A DNA stretch of 14,074 nt, from contig CBDUQN010000080.1 in the NCBI GenBank assembly GCA_965369375.1, forward strand, positions 1 through 14,074, read 5' to 3'. The notes below the pieces were generated by a model. It had not been told where the DNA came from. It saw only the letters and a program-made list of their open reading frames with translations, and did not search any database. Shown in pieces: positions 14,019 to 14,074 of this stretch; position 1 is the first letter of the stretch; every line of letters starts with the position of its first letter. The position numbers and the translations under genes are program-made. The stretch is from CBDUQN01 sp965369375 (GTDB lineage: Bacteria; Krumholzibacteriota; Krumholzibacteriia; Krumholzibacteriales; Krumholzibacteriaceae).

Positions 14019-14074
14019 ATGGCTGTTAAAAGAAAAGCCAAGACCAAAAGGAAAGCCAAAACCAAGAGGAAGGT
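14019..14074 (+). CDS. Lys/Arg-rich histone H1-like protein, 5' end only
   Basis: ATG 14019 follows a good site (aaagggg, 14006-14012) and encodes M-A-V-K-R-K-A-K-T-K-R-K-A-K-T-K-R-K before the window ends. The K-A-K-T-K-R repeat resembles the basic tails of bacterial histone H1-like or AlgP-like nucleoid proteins. Only 18 complete codons are visible, so the family call rests on composition and the repeat. A promoter and long leader precede it. Confidence 0.65.
   Translation, partial: MAVKRKAKTKRKAKTKRK

Overview
The window looks like a piece of the genome of a Gram-negative (diderm) bacterium, probably an environmental or anaerobic lineage known mainly from metagenomes. The evidence is an outer-membrane-type beta-barrel, Sec signal peptides, a DUF362 iron-sulfur protein and a moderately high GC content with ordinary stop codons. 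A C-terminal tail of the S-W-G-x-x-K-x-x-F type on two secreted proteins recalls, from memory only, FCB-related candidate phyla; I cannot place the organism more precisely. I saw no rRNA, tRNA, CRISPR array or intact insertion sequence.

Layout. (1) 143-3553: a MATE-family efflux transporter (minus) is divergent from a secreted thioredoxin-like domain fused to an outer-membrane beta-barrel (plus). Their promoters overlap and share a 12-bp tandem repeat. (2) 3562-3668: an 18-bp tandem repeat array lies between convergent genes. (3) 3701-5511: two small secreted proteins are transcribed divergently. One is a CBM6-like protein whose frame is broken by a single in-frame TGA. The other is a very cysteine-rich protein (34 Cys, mainly at 6-residue spacing). 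Both end in the same SWG-type tail. A 13-bp direct-repeat array lies between their two promoters. (4) 5634-10588: two translationally coupled genes encode large membrane proteins of the same architecture: a multi-pass membrane domain, a GATase-like/DUF4350-like soluble domain, further membrane helices, and a second such soluble domain. (5) 10613-13792: a 41-bp tandem repeat overlaps the 3' end of an NhaC-family antiporter gene, which follows a DUF362 ferredoxin-like gene in a minus-strand operon with a good promoter. (6) 13871-14074: promoter, structured leader and first codons of a Lys/Arg-rich histone-like protein, cut by the window end.

How it may work together. The best candidate for an undescribed system is 3701-10588: two exported proteins with a shared tail under a common repeat-containing control region, next to a pair of polytopic membrane proteins with large GATase-like soluble domains. 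The tail looks like a recognition or anchoring signal, and the membrane pair could be handling machinery. That functional link is inference from proximity only. The remaining genes are ordinary transport and redox functions, except the thioredoxin-barrel fusion, which is unusual.
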